The notes below the pieces were generated by a model. It did no database searches and was not told the DNA's origin. It was given only the letters and a program-made list of their open reading frames with translations. Both the position numbers and the translations under genes were made by a program. A DNA stretch of 64,000 nucleotides from assembly GCA_964405825.1 (NCBI GenBank), contig CAYOPI010000009.1, positions 1 through 64,000 of the forward strand, given 5' to 3'. This DNA comes from JBHJGM01 sp964405825. GTDB lineage: Bacteria > Verrucomicrobiota > Verrucomicrobiia > Opitutales > JBHJGM01. Within the stretch, counting starts at the first letter, position 1, and the number at the start of each line of letters is the position of its first letter. Positions 24,301 to 31,230 of the stretch are shown piece after piece.

Positions 24301-26920
24301 CACGGGCAAGCTCGCCGTGCACGCCTTCATGAGCCGTTCGATGACGATTTTCGACGTCAGCGCGCTGATCGACCGGGCCGACATCAACGCGCCGGCCACG
24401 GCGGTGGAAACGGTCACCGGAACCGACGTGCTCGCGGCCGACGTGCTGATCGGCAAGCAGATCTTTTACAATGCCGAAGACCTTCGGATGGGCTCGCAGG
24501 GGTACATCACCTGCGCGACCTGTCACGTGGACGGCGGCCACGACGGGCGCACCTGGGACTTTACCGACCGCGGCGAAGGCCTGCGCAACACCACCGACCT
24601 GCGCGGACGCAAAGGCACCGGTCACGGCAACGTGCACTGGAGCGGCAACTTTGACGAGCTGCAGGACTTCGAGAACGACATCCGCGGTTTCTTCGGGGGC
24701 ACGGGCTTCCTGACCGATCCGCAGTTCGCAGCCACCAGCAACACTCTCGGCGCACCGAAGGCCGGTCTGAATTCCGAACTCGATGCGATGGCCGCCTATG
24801 TGGCCTCCCTCAACGAGACGACGTATCCGCGCAGCCCCTACCGCAACGCCGACGGCACGATGACGCCCGAGGCGATCGTGGGCAAAGCGATCTTCAATCA
24901 GCTCAACTGCGTGGACTGCCACGCGGGCTCGGACTTCACCAACAGCACGCTCGGCACGGCCACGCTGACGGATGTGGGCTTCATCAAGACCGGCTCGGGC
25001 GGACGCCTCGGCGGAACGCTGACCGGCATCGACACGCCCACCCTGCTGGGCCTGTGGGACAGCGCGCCGTACCTGCACGACGGCTCGGCGCCCACCCTGC
25101 ACGACATCTTTGCCACGACCGGCTCGACGCGGGCACCGGGCGGCACCTCGTATCAGGCCGAGAACGCCACGCGCGGCGGCAACACCAGCGTGCAGACCAA
25201 TCCCATCCAGAGCAGCGTCCACAACCAGAAGATCTTTGGCCGCGAGGGCGGGTATGTGAACATGCGCAACGGCAACCTGACCTTCAACGTCGCTGGGGGC
25301 AGCGGCGGCGCGTCGCGTCTGATCATCCGCTACGGCGGCACCTTTGGACGCACGGCCACGATCCTCGTCAACGGCACCTCGCTGGGCAACATCACCCTGC
25401 CGGGCTGGGGCCGCACCAACAACGTCGATAACCCGCCGCGGTGGATGTACGTCATCCTCGAGAACGTACAGCTAAACAGCGGCAACAACACCGTCCGGCT
25501 CAACCACCAGAACATCAACGTCGACGAACTCTTCGTCTCCACCGCTGACGACCTGGCGCTCACCAGCGGCCACACCGTGGTCTCGACCCTTTCGTCGAGC
25601 GACTACGACGCGCTCATCGCCTACCTGCAGCAGCTGGACGGACGCCCTGAAGACGGCGGCGACATCAACCTGCTGCCCAATGCGGTGGCCACGGTGACCC
25701 CAGGCACCATTCCCTACGGCGATGGCTTCTACACCGTCGTGACCCTGGATGGTTCGGCCTCGATCGACTTTGATGGCACGCTGGCGGCCTACTTCTGGGA
25801 CGCGCCCGGCGCGCAGTTCGTCAGCAGCACCACGCCGGCCTCGCCGATCGCCTACGTGGTCTACGACGGCTCGCAGACCCAGCCCGTCACCCTGACCGTG
25901 ACCGACGCCGACAACGCCACCGACAGCGACGTGCAGGAAGTCGTGGTGAACACACCCGGCGCAGGCGACCCTGGCTACGACGAGTTCAACAGCCAGGTGG
26001 TCTTTGAGGCCGAGAACGGGGACTTCGGCGACCCAACGCTCTGGCTGACACAGAACGACGGCAACGCCTCCAACGGGCAGTACATCGAAGTCACCCCGGG
26101 CAACACGTCGACGGCCTCGCCGCCCACCGGCGCCGACAGCGTCGTAAGCTACCGCTTCAACATCAGCAACCCGGGCAACTATCACGTATGGCTGCGGGCG
26201 ATCTCGCCGACGGGCTCGGCGGACTCGTTCTGGGTGCAGATGAACGGCGGCTCATGGATTCGCTTCAATCAGGTGGGCGCGGGGACCTCGTGGAACTGGC
26301 GCATCGTTCACGACAACGCCGACAACAATATCGACGTGGTCTTTACCCTGCCGGCCGGTCCGAACGTGCTGACGATCGCCTACCGCGAGCCCGGCACGCT
26401 GCTGGACAAGATTGCCGTGGCCGGGATTGGCATCGGCTTTGACCCGCAGTCCCAGAACGGTGGACTCGGGCCGGATGAGAGCGTCTTCAACCCCGGCGGG
26501 CCGCCCACGACCCTGGCCAAGGCGACCTTTGACCTCTGGCTGACACGCGAGGGGATGAACCCCGAAACCGACGGGCCGCTCGACGTTCACGGCGGCGGCA
26601 CGCTGCTGGAACAGTTCGCCGGTGGCCTGAGCGCGGGCGACAGCGTCATCCTGCAGGTGCGGGCCGAGCCCGACGCCACGCATATGAAATTCGTCATCGA
26701 CCGCGTCCGCGCCGTCGAGGGGCTGACTGCCGTGCTCGAGTGCCGCGAGGACCTGATGACGGGCGACTGGGTGCCGGCCGACACCTACTACACCTTGCAG
26801 CGTGACCCGGTGGAGCCCGGCTTTGAGAAGTGGACCTTCACCCGAAACACGCCGCTGTCCGAAAGCCCGGAGACCGAGTACGTGCAGCTGGAGCTGACCC
26901 TGCAGGCCACCACCGAGTAG
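21302..26920 (+). CDS. Giant secreted di-haem cytochrome chimera with propeller, Ig/PKD and CBM-like domains
   Basis: 1872 residues with a signal peptide (TATAFVIGLGLGLTLLPSKASA). In order: an LVIVD-like repeat region (about 40-440), an Ig-like Big_5 domain (about 470-560), a PKD domain (about 568-650), a YncE-like propeller (about 650-1040), and a cytochrome-c-peroxidase-like part with haem sites CATCH near 1071 and CVDCH near 1203. The typical SAPYLHDGSAPTLHDIF follows the second haem site. Then a CBM6/35-like domain (about 1283-1410), a second PKD (about 1460-1555), another CBM-like domain (about 1560-1715) and an unassigned C-terminus. Likely acts in the periplasm or outside the cell as an electron-transfer or sugar-oxidising protein; substrate unknown. 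No clear ribosome site precedes the ATG. Confidence 0.85.
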   Translation: MPASTRSTSRGDLLPRFRSLFSTATAFVIGLGLGLTLLPSKASAQPDVVINQNLYPGGFPNVTQIPGAYLGGPVRRMQGRTAVLFYHNGYVLSTPEVPSSLGGSDFNIRIFDLSNLGNGSNADAAGHPNDRNLNGVRIVAGDDGVLGDGSAGFQAHGSMKNGPVALSGAWRQRFWFNEVGNNWHVWRGDNWSNDFRNELGFANNDPVDEIVGHMHILGSRGALFSPYYARAWWSYGSVSGNADLLINGQQVAEWDHLGQTGVVSHPFIIGNLLIMAADQSRTGIATYDISDPSNPVLLDVLNEGNIGSYWPEVWGHYVVFGKRGEDHGLQMVDFSDPSDLKLTREIRTPYSAAFYQHFQDEYCFFGPFKVDMNTGEIVLQLDAQRGNNDGLDYPTSDPRRNPTEYNLNGSQSSLILGNLWLNGGAGNTQGIAIWAHQAEPDTRPPFPAYHIPRDGQTNYPLGGYPLNNPMGPAITVLIHETLESSTINSQTVQVRPVGGAQLDCTLNFSMNDFLTIVPREPLQPNTTYEVRLAGIEDAAGNAMEPYVFSFSTGSSVAGNQPPVINDFDADLPVANPNDTVTFTVSATDPEGETLEYKFDYGQGSASSGWQPGNTASFAYDSVGRFNATVQVRDASGRVSTMRRPVGVVEPFTVLNHTRSTPIVCDVVNGLFITVNPDNNSVTAVDISTESVVYEVPVGLDPRSLALDAMGNLWVTCFDGDQIDILNAATGSKLNQIDLSYGDHPYGVASSPDGLTMYVTLHGSGQLKRFDVAFQTETGSVDLGPTARAIAVKGDGSAAYVTRFISEGLHGEVWKVNLSTFALETTIPLLVDPGVIDLETGNSTTEQIGDSDFGGRGVVSYLASITISPNGQKAWVTGNKYNVQRGLFADGNLPNEVNTVRAVVCEIDLATDFENIPDRRDVDNSASPKAVVFSPWGDYAFVALEGNNQVAVYDTLKVSANAGLATVTRLGTDPTPEGEGVNPNYPTKEGLAPQGLCFDPLTGKLAVHAFMSRSMTIFDVSALIDRADINAPATAVETVTGTDVLAADVLIGKQIFYNAEDLRMGSQGYITCATCHVDGGHDGRTWDFTDRGEGLRNTTDLRGRKGTGHGNVHWSGNFDELQDFENDIRGFFGGTGFLTDPQFAATSNTLGAPKAGLNSELDAMAAYVASLNETTYPRSPYRNADGTMTPEAIVGKAIFNQLNCVDCHAGSDFTNSTLGTATLTDVGFIKTGSGGRLGGTLTGIDTPTLLGLWDSAPYLHDGSAPTLHDIFATTGSTRAPGGTSYQAENATRGGNTSVQTNPIQSSVHNQKIFGREGGYVNMRNGNLTFNVAGGSGGASRLIIRYGGTFGRTATILVNGTSLGNITLPGWGRTNNVDNPPRWMYVILENVQLNSGNNTVRLNHQNINVDELFVSTADDLALTSGHTVVSTLSSSDYDALIAYLQQLDGRPEDGGDINLLPNAVATVTPGTIPYGDGFYTVVTLDGSASIDFDGTLAAYFWDAPGAQFVSSTTPASPIAYVVYDGSQTQPVTLTVTDADNATDSDVQEVVVNTPGAGDPGYDEFNSQVVFEAENGDFGDPTLWLTQNDGNASNGQYIEVTPGNTSTASPPTGADSVVSYRFNISNPGNYHVWLRAISPTGSADSFWVQMNGGSWIRFNQVGAGTSWNWRIVHDNADNNIDVVFTLPAGPNVLTIAYREPGTLLDKIAVAGIGIGFDPQSQNGGLGPDESVFNPGGPPTTLAKATFDLWLTREGMNPETDGPLDVHGGGTLLEQFAGGLSAGDSVILQVRAEPDATHMKFVIDRVRAVEGLTAVLECREDLMTGDWVPADTYYTLQRDPVEPGFEKWTFTRNTPLSESPETEYVQLELTLQATTE

Positions 26921-26956
26921 CCGCCTGCGGTCAGGACACAGGAACGAGACCGACGA

Positions 26957-27694
26957 TCAACTCTCCTTCAGCGGGAAGGGCGGAAGCTTGTTGAAGGCTT
27001 CGGCGATGTACTGCTGGTACTGCACGCGCAGTTCCTGGATGTATGGGTCGCCGTCCTCGATGCGGCTCACGGTGATGGGCTGGAGGGTGTCGCGCCGATA
27101 GATGGCCACGTCCAGCGGCGGGCCTACCGTCACGTTCGAGCGCATGGCCGCCTCCAGGGAGATGAGCGCGAGCTTGGCGGCTTCGGCCAGGGTCATGTCC
27201 GGGCGCACCAGCCGGTCGAGGATGGGCTTGCCGTACTTGTTCTCGCCGATCTGGAAATACGGGGTGTCCTCGGAGTCCTCGATGAAGTTGCCCTGCGGGT
27301 AGATCATGAAGACGCGCTGGAGTTCGCCCTTGATCTGACCGCCGAGGATAAAGGTGGCCTCGGTCGAGAGGCCGGACTCCTTCATGGCCGGGGCGTGGCG
27401 CTGCTGCACCTCGCGGCTGATTTCGCCAAAGTACGTCGCCACCTCGAACATGAACTTGAAGCTGTTCAGGTTGGGCCGCCCGTCGGCGCTTTCCAGGTCG
27501 CGGCGCACCCGGTGGCAGACCTCCTGGGTGGTCGCCAGGCTGCCGGCCGAGAGCAGGATGAGCGAGCGGTCCGGCCCGGTTTCGAAGGTGTGCAGCTTGC
27601 GGTAGGCACTGACGTAGTCCACGCCGGCGTTGGAGCGCGTGTCGCCAGCGAAGACGATGCCCTCGTACAGTTCGATGGCCAGGCAGTAAGTCAT
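26957..27694 (-). CDS. Anbu proteasome-like peptidase
   Basis: 245 residues. The start MTYCLAIELYEGIVFAGDTRSNAGVDYVS is typical of Anbu, the bacterial relative of proteasome beta subunits, with Thr2 exposed as possible nucleophile once Met is removed. The proteasome-type DTR and LILLSAGSLA segments follow, and the length fits the family. Anbu forms helical or ring assemblies in the cytoplasm; its substrates are unknown. In many genomes it sits with a transglutaminase-like protein, an alpha-E protein and an ATP-grasp protein. None of these is near; here it ends a run of redox-type genes 10 nt after the MauE-like gene. Confidence 0.88.
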   Translation of the reverse strand: MTYCLAIELYEGIVFAGDTRSNAGVDYVSAYRKLHTFETGPDRSLILLSAGSLATTQEVCHRVRRDLESADGRPNLNSFKFMFEVATYFGEISREVQQRHAPAMKESGLSTEATFILGGQIKGELQRVFMIYPQGNFIEDSEDTPYFQIGENKYGKPILDRLVRPDMTLAEAAKLALISLEAAMRSNVTVGPPLDVAIYRRDTLQPITVSRIEDGDPYIQELRVQYQQYIAEAFNKLPPFPLKES

Positions 27695-27704
27695 CAGCGG
27701 GGAG

Positions 27705-28178
27705 TCAGGCCGTTTGCGCCTCGGCGGTCAAGCGCTGCGGGACAGGCTCCGGCGCCTTTCGCAGACACCAGCCGGCCACCACCGCCATGGCGATCAGGGC
27801 GAGGTCGCGCAGGATGGGCACCAGATACTCGCCCGTCTCCGCCGAGCCGCCGAAGCACCCGCAGGCGATGTCCAGCCCGCGGATCCAGGCCGAGGCGATC
27901 GCCCCCGTGAAGAAGACCAGCAAGCCCCCCAGCAGGACCAGCGCGGGCAGTCGCCAGGGCCGCCAGAACAAGGCCAGCGCGCACAGGATCTCGAACGGCG
28001 GCAGGTACAGCGCGGCCAGCGTGCTGAGGGTGTGCGGGGTCAACTGGTAGGCGGCCACTTCCCCGGCGAACCGGGCCGGATCCAGCGCCTTGACGACCCC
28101 CGCGTACAGAAAGACACCCGCCAGCGCGACCAGGCAGAGCCAGCCCACCGAGAGCCGGATCACCGCGTTGCCTCCCAT
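27705..28178 (-). CDS. MauE/DoxX-like membrane protein
   Basis: 157 residues with four membrane segments. The first helix ends in LYAGVVKALDP and the third is followed by IACGCFGG, the vicinal cysteine motif seen in MauE and related DoxX proteins, which pass reducing power or help form disulfides across the membrane. It overlaps the rhodanese gene by 19 nt and precedes the Anbu gene by 10 nt. A role with DUF1573 and rhodanese in periplasmic thiol or sulfur handling is inferred from this order. Confidence 0.8.
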   Translation of the reverse strand: MGGNAVIRLSVGWLCLVALAGVFLYAGVVKALDPARFAGEVAAYQLTPHTLSTLAALYLPPFEILCALALFWRPWRLPALVLLGGLLVFFTGAIASAWIRGLDIACGCFGGSAETGEYLVPILRDLALIAMAVVAGWCLRKAPEPVPQRLTAEAQTA

Positions 28179-28624
28179 GCCTCGTAGCCGCCGCGCAGCA
28201 CGCGCACGTCCTCCAGCTGAAGTTCATCGATGAGGCGCGCGCGTACGTCGTCGGCGCGGTCGCACTGTTGGCTGCAATAGATGACCAGGCGCATCTGCGG
28301 CTCCCACCGGCCCAGAAAGTCCAGAAAAAGCGCGTCCCATTCGGTGTCGGTCAGGCGGACGGCCCCGTTCACATGGCCGGCGTCGAACTCCTCCTGGCTG
28401 CGCGCGTCGACCCACAGCAGCGGCACCGACCCGTCCCAATCGGCGACCATGGCGACAGTCACCTCCCAGGGCTGCAGGGGGTTCGCCTCGGTGATGGCGC
28501 CGGGCTCGGGCGCAGACCACGCGATCGCCTCGCGGTGCAGGAGACCGTTGAGCGCCGCTGGCACCAGCGGCAGCAGCACCAGCGCCGTCACCCGCGCCCA
28601 GAAACGTTTGCCGGAGGCAGTCAT
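28160..28624 (-). CDS. Membrane-anchored rhodanese-like protein
   Basis: 154 residues from ATG 28624. An N-terminal hydrophobic segment (ARVTALVLLPLVPAALNGLL) acts as anchor or signal. It is followed by a rhodanese domain with LLWVDARSQEEFDAGHVNGA and the active-site loop YCSQQCDRA, which carries the persulfide-forming Cys and a second Cys four residues on. The C-terminal RVLRGGYEAWE is the usual rhodanese end. It probably moves sulfane sulfur or senses redox state outside the cytoplasm. It lies 10 nt after the DUF1573 gene and overlaps the MauE-like gene. Confidence 0.85.
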   Translation of the reverse strand: MTASGKRFWARVTALVLLPLVPAALNGLLHREAIAWSAPEPGAITEANPLQPWEVTVAMVADWDGSVPLLWVDARSQEEFDAGHVNGAVRLTDTEWDALFLDFLGRWEPQMRLVIYCSQQCDRADDVRARLIDELQLEDVRVLRGGYEAWEATR

Positions 28625-28634
28625 GCGGGTCCCT

Positions 28635-29396
28635 CTACCGCACGACCACGTACATCGAAACGCGGTGGGCCTTGCCGTCGGGACCGGCGGCGGTGACCTC
28701 GATCTTGCCCGCGCCGCGGCTGAGTTCGCCCTGCGGGGTGATCTCCAGCGCGTAGGCCTGAGGCGCGTCGTCTTCGGCGGCGGTTGTGGTGGCATCGCCG
28801 GTGGTTTCGGCCTGAGTCCGGGCTTGCCCGGCGGGCGAGCCGACCGGCACCAACTCGGCGGTGAAATTGGGGTTGAACGAGCGCACGGAGGTCACACGCA
28901 GATCGGACTCCGGATGCACGGAGATGTTCGCGCGTTTGGGCCCCATGGTCTCACCGCTCTGGCGCAGCCACAGCAGGGTGGCCGGCTCGATGATCAGCGG
29001 CTGCGGAATCTCAACCTCCAGGGCCAACTGGATGGACCCGGTGTTGGGCACGTCGGTGCGGACCATGGCGGTCTTGACCTGGCGTCCGCTGCGCGAGCCG
29101 AAATCAAACTTCAGGGTGATGGCGCCGGACTCACCGGGGCCGTAGGTCTTGCCTGCGTCGGTGTCGGCCGCCGTGCAACCGCAACTGGTGCGCACTTCCT
29201 CGACCTTGACGGGATGGTCGTAGGTGTTGGTGAAGCGGAAAACGGCGGTGGCGGAGGTGTCGCCCAGCACGACCGGCGGGGTGATGCGGGTCTCCTCAAA
29301 ATCCAGCTTGGCCTGCAGCGGCAGGGCGGTCAGCGCAAGCAGGCCGGCCCCGAGTGCTTTAACGCGCTGATTTTTGAAAAAGATGGCGTTTCTCAC
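28635..29396 (-). CDS. DUF1573 domain exported protein
   Basis: About 253 residues. No ATG fits; GTG at 29396 or 29402 begins a signal peptide (VKALGAGLLALTALPLQA). The mature N-terminal half is a DUF1573 Ig-like domain with the signature FRFTNTYDHPVKVEEVRTSCGCTAA, whose two cysteines and thiol context recur in the family. The second half is another Ig-like domain with a Thr/Ala-rich insertion. The function of DUF1573 is not established. The start overlaps the end of the upstream PEP-CTERM gene by 38 nt, and the rhodanese gene follows after 10 nt. Confidence 0.82.
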   Translation of the reverse strand: MRNAIFFKNQRVKALGAGLLALTALPLQAKLDFEETRITPPVVLGDTSATAVFRFTNTYDHPVKVEEVRTSCGCTAADTDAGKTYGPGESGAITLKFDFGSRSGRQVKTAMVRTDVPNTGSIQLALEVEIPQPLIIEPATLLWLRQSGETMGPKRANISVHPESDLRVTSVRSFNPNFTAELVPVGSPAGQARTQAETTGDATTTAAEDDAPQAYALEITPQGELSRGAGKIEVTAAGPDGKAHRVSMYVVVR

Positions 29397-30075
29397 AACC
29401 ACGAGACTGAAGGACAACCGCGACAAAGGCAATACAGCCTCCCAGCAATCCAAAGGTCGAGGGTTCAGCGATGGCCCCGGCCGCAATCGCCTGGCCTGGC
29501 ACGCTTTCGTAGGCAAAGTCCACCAGCGTGGCGCCGTCACCCAGGACAATCGGACGACCCGGGTTGAAGTCCATTTGGACCCAGCCGTAGTGCACCTGTT
29601 CCCCGATCGGGAACTCCGCTCCGAAAAAGCCGCGCTGGTTGGTCCAGGGCCCTGAGGGCACGATGATCGGCGGCTGGGGCGGCTCGACCGGCAGGGCCAG
29701 GAACTGGTAGCTGACAAACTGCTGCAGCGTTGCGCTTGACCATTGCAGGGAATCCTCCAGCTCCGGCGTGTCCGGCCCGATTACCTGACCCCGATCCAGA
29801 ACGCCCACCACGCCAGCCAGGTTGCCGGCAGAGCTGGAGAGGACACGCGCGTTGACACCGGGCCTGAGAAAGAAGCCCGAGAACTGCTGGAGCGTGAACT
29901 CGGTCGTACCGTTGCCATCGAGGTCGAGGTCGAACTCGGCCACAAAGACATCGCCGTCGCTCTCCAGGCCGGGCACCACTTCGTCCAGCAGGCCGCTGTA
30001 GACGATCCCGGCCGGCAGCGATGCAGGCAGGGCGAGGCCCAGAAGTGTCAGCAAGGCAAGGCAGGGGAATTTCAT
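29359..30075 (-). CDS. PEP-CTERM sorting-domain protein
   Basis: 238 residues with an N-terminal signal peptide (LALLTLLGLALPASLPA). A beta-rich middle contains FDLDLDGNGTTEF and VHYGWVQMDFNPG. The C-terminal tripartite signal is AEPSTFGLLGG, a hydrophobic helix and basic residues. PEP-CTERM proteins are cut by exosortase and displayed or released with exopolysaccharide. The segment with GWVQ is shared by many uncharacterised Verrucomicrobiota proteins. The function is unknown. It begins the minus-strand run with DUF1573, rhodanese, MauE-like and Anbu. Confidence 0.83.
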   Translation of the reverse strand: MKFPCLALLTLLGLALPASLPAGIVYSGLLDEVVPGLESDGDVFVAEFDLDLDGNGTTEFTLQQFSGFFLRPGVNARVLSSSAGNLAGVVGVLDRGQVIGPDTPELEDSLQWSSATLQQFVSYQFLALPVEPPQPPIIVPSGPWTNQRGFFGAEFPIGEQVHYGWVQMDFNPGRPIVLGDGATLVDFAYESVPGQAIAAGAIAEPSTFGLLGGCIAFVAVVLQSRGCEKRHLFQKSAR

Positions 30076-30173
30076 GCGAAGGCATCCATATCATGGTGTC
30101 ATCAAGGTTAAGGCCAGCGTCATCGCCGGCTGACTGATGAAATTAGCCATTCTTGAAAAAGGTGAAGCGGAGC

Positions 30174-30202
30174 TTGAAACAGTGAACATTTGTACCTATA
30201 TT
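30174..30202 (+). promoter_or_regulatory. SOS-type promoter of the imuA-imuB-dnaE2 cassette
   Basis: TTGAAA at 30174-30179 and TATATT at 30197-30202 are 17 nt apart, close to a strong sigma-70 promoter. The spacer holds GAACATTTGTAC at 30184-30195, a GAAC-N4-GTAC near-palindrome one base off the GAAC-N4-GTTC form of LexA boxes in Gram-positive bacteria. A TGTTC-N4-GAACA type site, as I recall reported for Verrucomicrobia, is matched in only one half (GAACA). Placement over the spacer, 50 nt before the imuA ATG, is what a LexA operator would need. Binding is inference. Confidence 0.6.
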
Positions 30203-30252
30203 GAGTGGCATTCCCTCCGATTCCTTTCCCCCTAAAGCCCTCCAGAACAAAG

Positions 30253-31059
30253 ATGCTCCCGCTGTCCACCACGGATGCGCTTGTCCCCGCGCCTGCGCCG
30301 GAAGTCCCCGCGCCGTTGCCTGAATCCGGCGAGGCACCTTCCCTGGGTCAGGGCGCGGCACCTTCCCGGGGTCAGGGCGCGGCACCCTCCACGGGTCGGG
30401 GCTGCGCACCCTCCCTGGCCTTCCTGCAGCGACTGATTCAGGAGCGCTACCCCTCCGCGCGCCCGAACGAAACGCCACCCCTGCCCTCGGGCATCCCGGC
30501 CGTGGACGAATCCCTCGGCGGCGGACTGCCGGGCGGGGCCTTTTGCGAGATCGTGGCCGGGGGCACTTCCTGCGGCGGGCAACTGCTCATCGCCCAATGG
30601 CTGACGGCCATCCGCCAGCAGCGCGGGTACGCCGCCCTGGTCGACGCCGGGCCTAACTTCGACCCCTGCGGGCTGCCCCCCGCCCTGCTCGAGCACCTGC
30701 TGTGGGTGCGCTGCGAGTCGCCCCTGCACGCGCTCCAGGCCACCGACCTGCTCCTGCGCGACGAGAATTTTCCGCTCCTGTTGCTGGATTTGCGCGGAGC
30801 GCCCGAACGCGCCCTGCGCCGGCTCAAGGCCACCCTGTGGTACCGCCTGCAGCGGCTGGCCGGGCATCGTTCGGTGTGGTTTGCCGCGTTCACTCCCCTC
30901 GCGCTGACGCCCAGTTGCCGCGTGCGCCTGGAGTTGATCGCCTCCCTCGGCCTGGAAGCCCTCGAAGAGGAACGCTCGCGCCTGCTTGAGCAGCTGCAGA
31001 CACGTGTCCTGCGCGACCACGGCCAGCACCTCCCCGAAGCCGCCGCCAACGCCCCCTGA
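30253..31059 (+). CDS. imuA: ImuA-like RecA-related mutasome protein
   Basis: 268 residues from ATG 30253; an in-frame GTG at 30205 lies within or just after the promoter. A 55-residue Pro/Ala/Gly-rich leader with tandem 8-residue repeats precedes the RecA-like core (LPSGIPAVDESLGGGLPGGAFCEIVAG). The Walker A loop is degenerate (GGTSCGGQ, no GKT), as in many ImuA proteins. ImuA works with ImuB and DnaE2 in damage-induced mutagenesis, replacing UmuDC. The order imuA-imuB-dnaE2 and the SOS-like promoter support this role. Confidence 0.82.
   Translation: MLPLSTTDALVPAPAPEVPAPLPESGEAPSLGQGAAPSRGQGAAPSTGRGCAPSLAFLQRLIQERYPSARPNETPPLPSGIPAVDESLGGGLPGGAFCEIVAGGTSCGGQLLIAQWLTAIRQQRGYAALVDAGPNFDPCGLPPALLEHLLWVRCESPLHALQATDLLLRDENFPLLLLDLRGAPERALRRLKATLWYRLQRLAGHRSVWFAAFTPLALTPSCRVRLELIASLGLEALEEERSRLLEQLQTRVLRDHGQHLPEAAANAP
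30334..30417 (+). repeat. 24-bp tandem repeat within imuA
   Basis: Three and a half in-frame copies of a 24-bp unit (30334-30357, 30358-30381, 30382-30405, then a partial copy) encode APSLGQGA, APSRGQGA, APSTGRGC and APSL. The copies differ by a few bases. They extend a disordered N-terminal leader of ImuA and are probably variable between strains. Confidence 0.85.
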
Positions 31060-31230
31060 GCCCGATGTTTTCCCATCGCCACAAAACGCCCGGATGCCAC
31101 CCGGATGCCTCCGCCGCCCGAACCTCAAAATCCCGCCAGGCTCCGATGAAGCCGGACCCGACGCTTTGCCGTCCTGTTCTCCTGTTAGCCTGTCCTGGTT
31201 TTTACCGGACGGGGCAATGACGCCTTCACG

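Noticed and set aside
21221..25222. A 1333-codon open frame on the minus strand
   Set aside because: It lies antisense to the cytochrome chimera, its product is low-complexity Val/Gly/Arg/His-rich, and no family motif is seen. High GC content makes such frames common.
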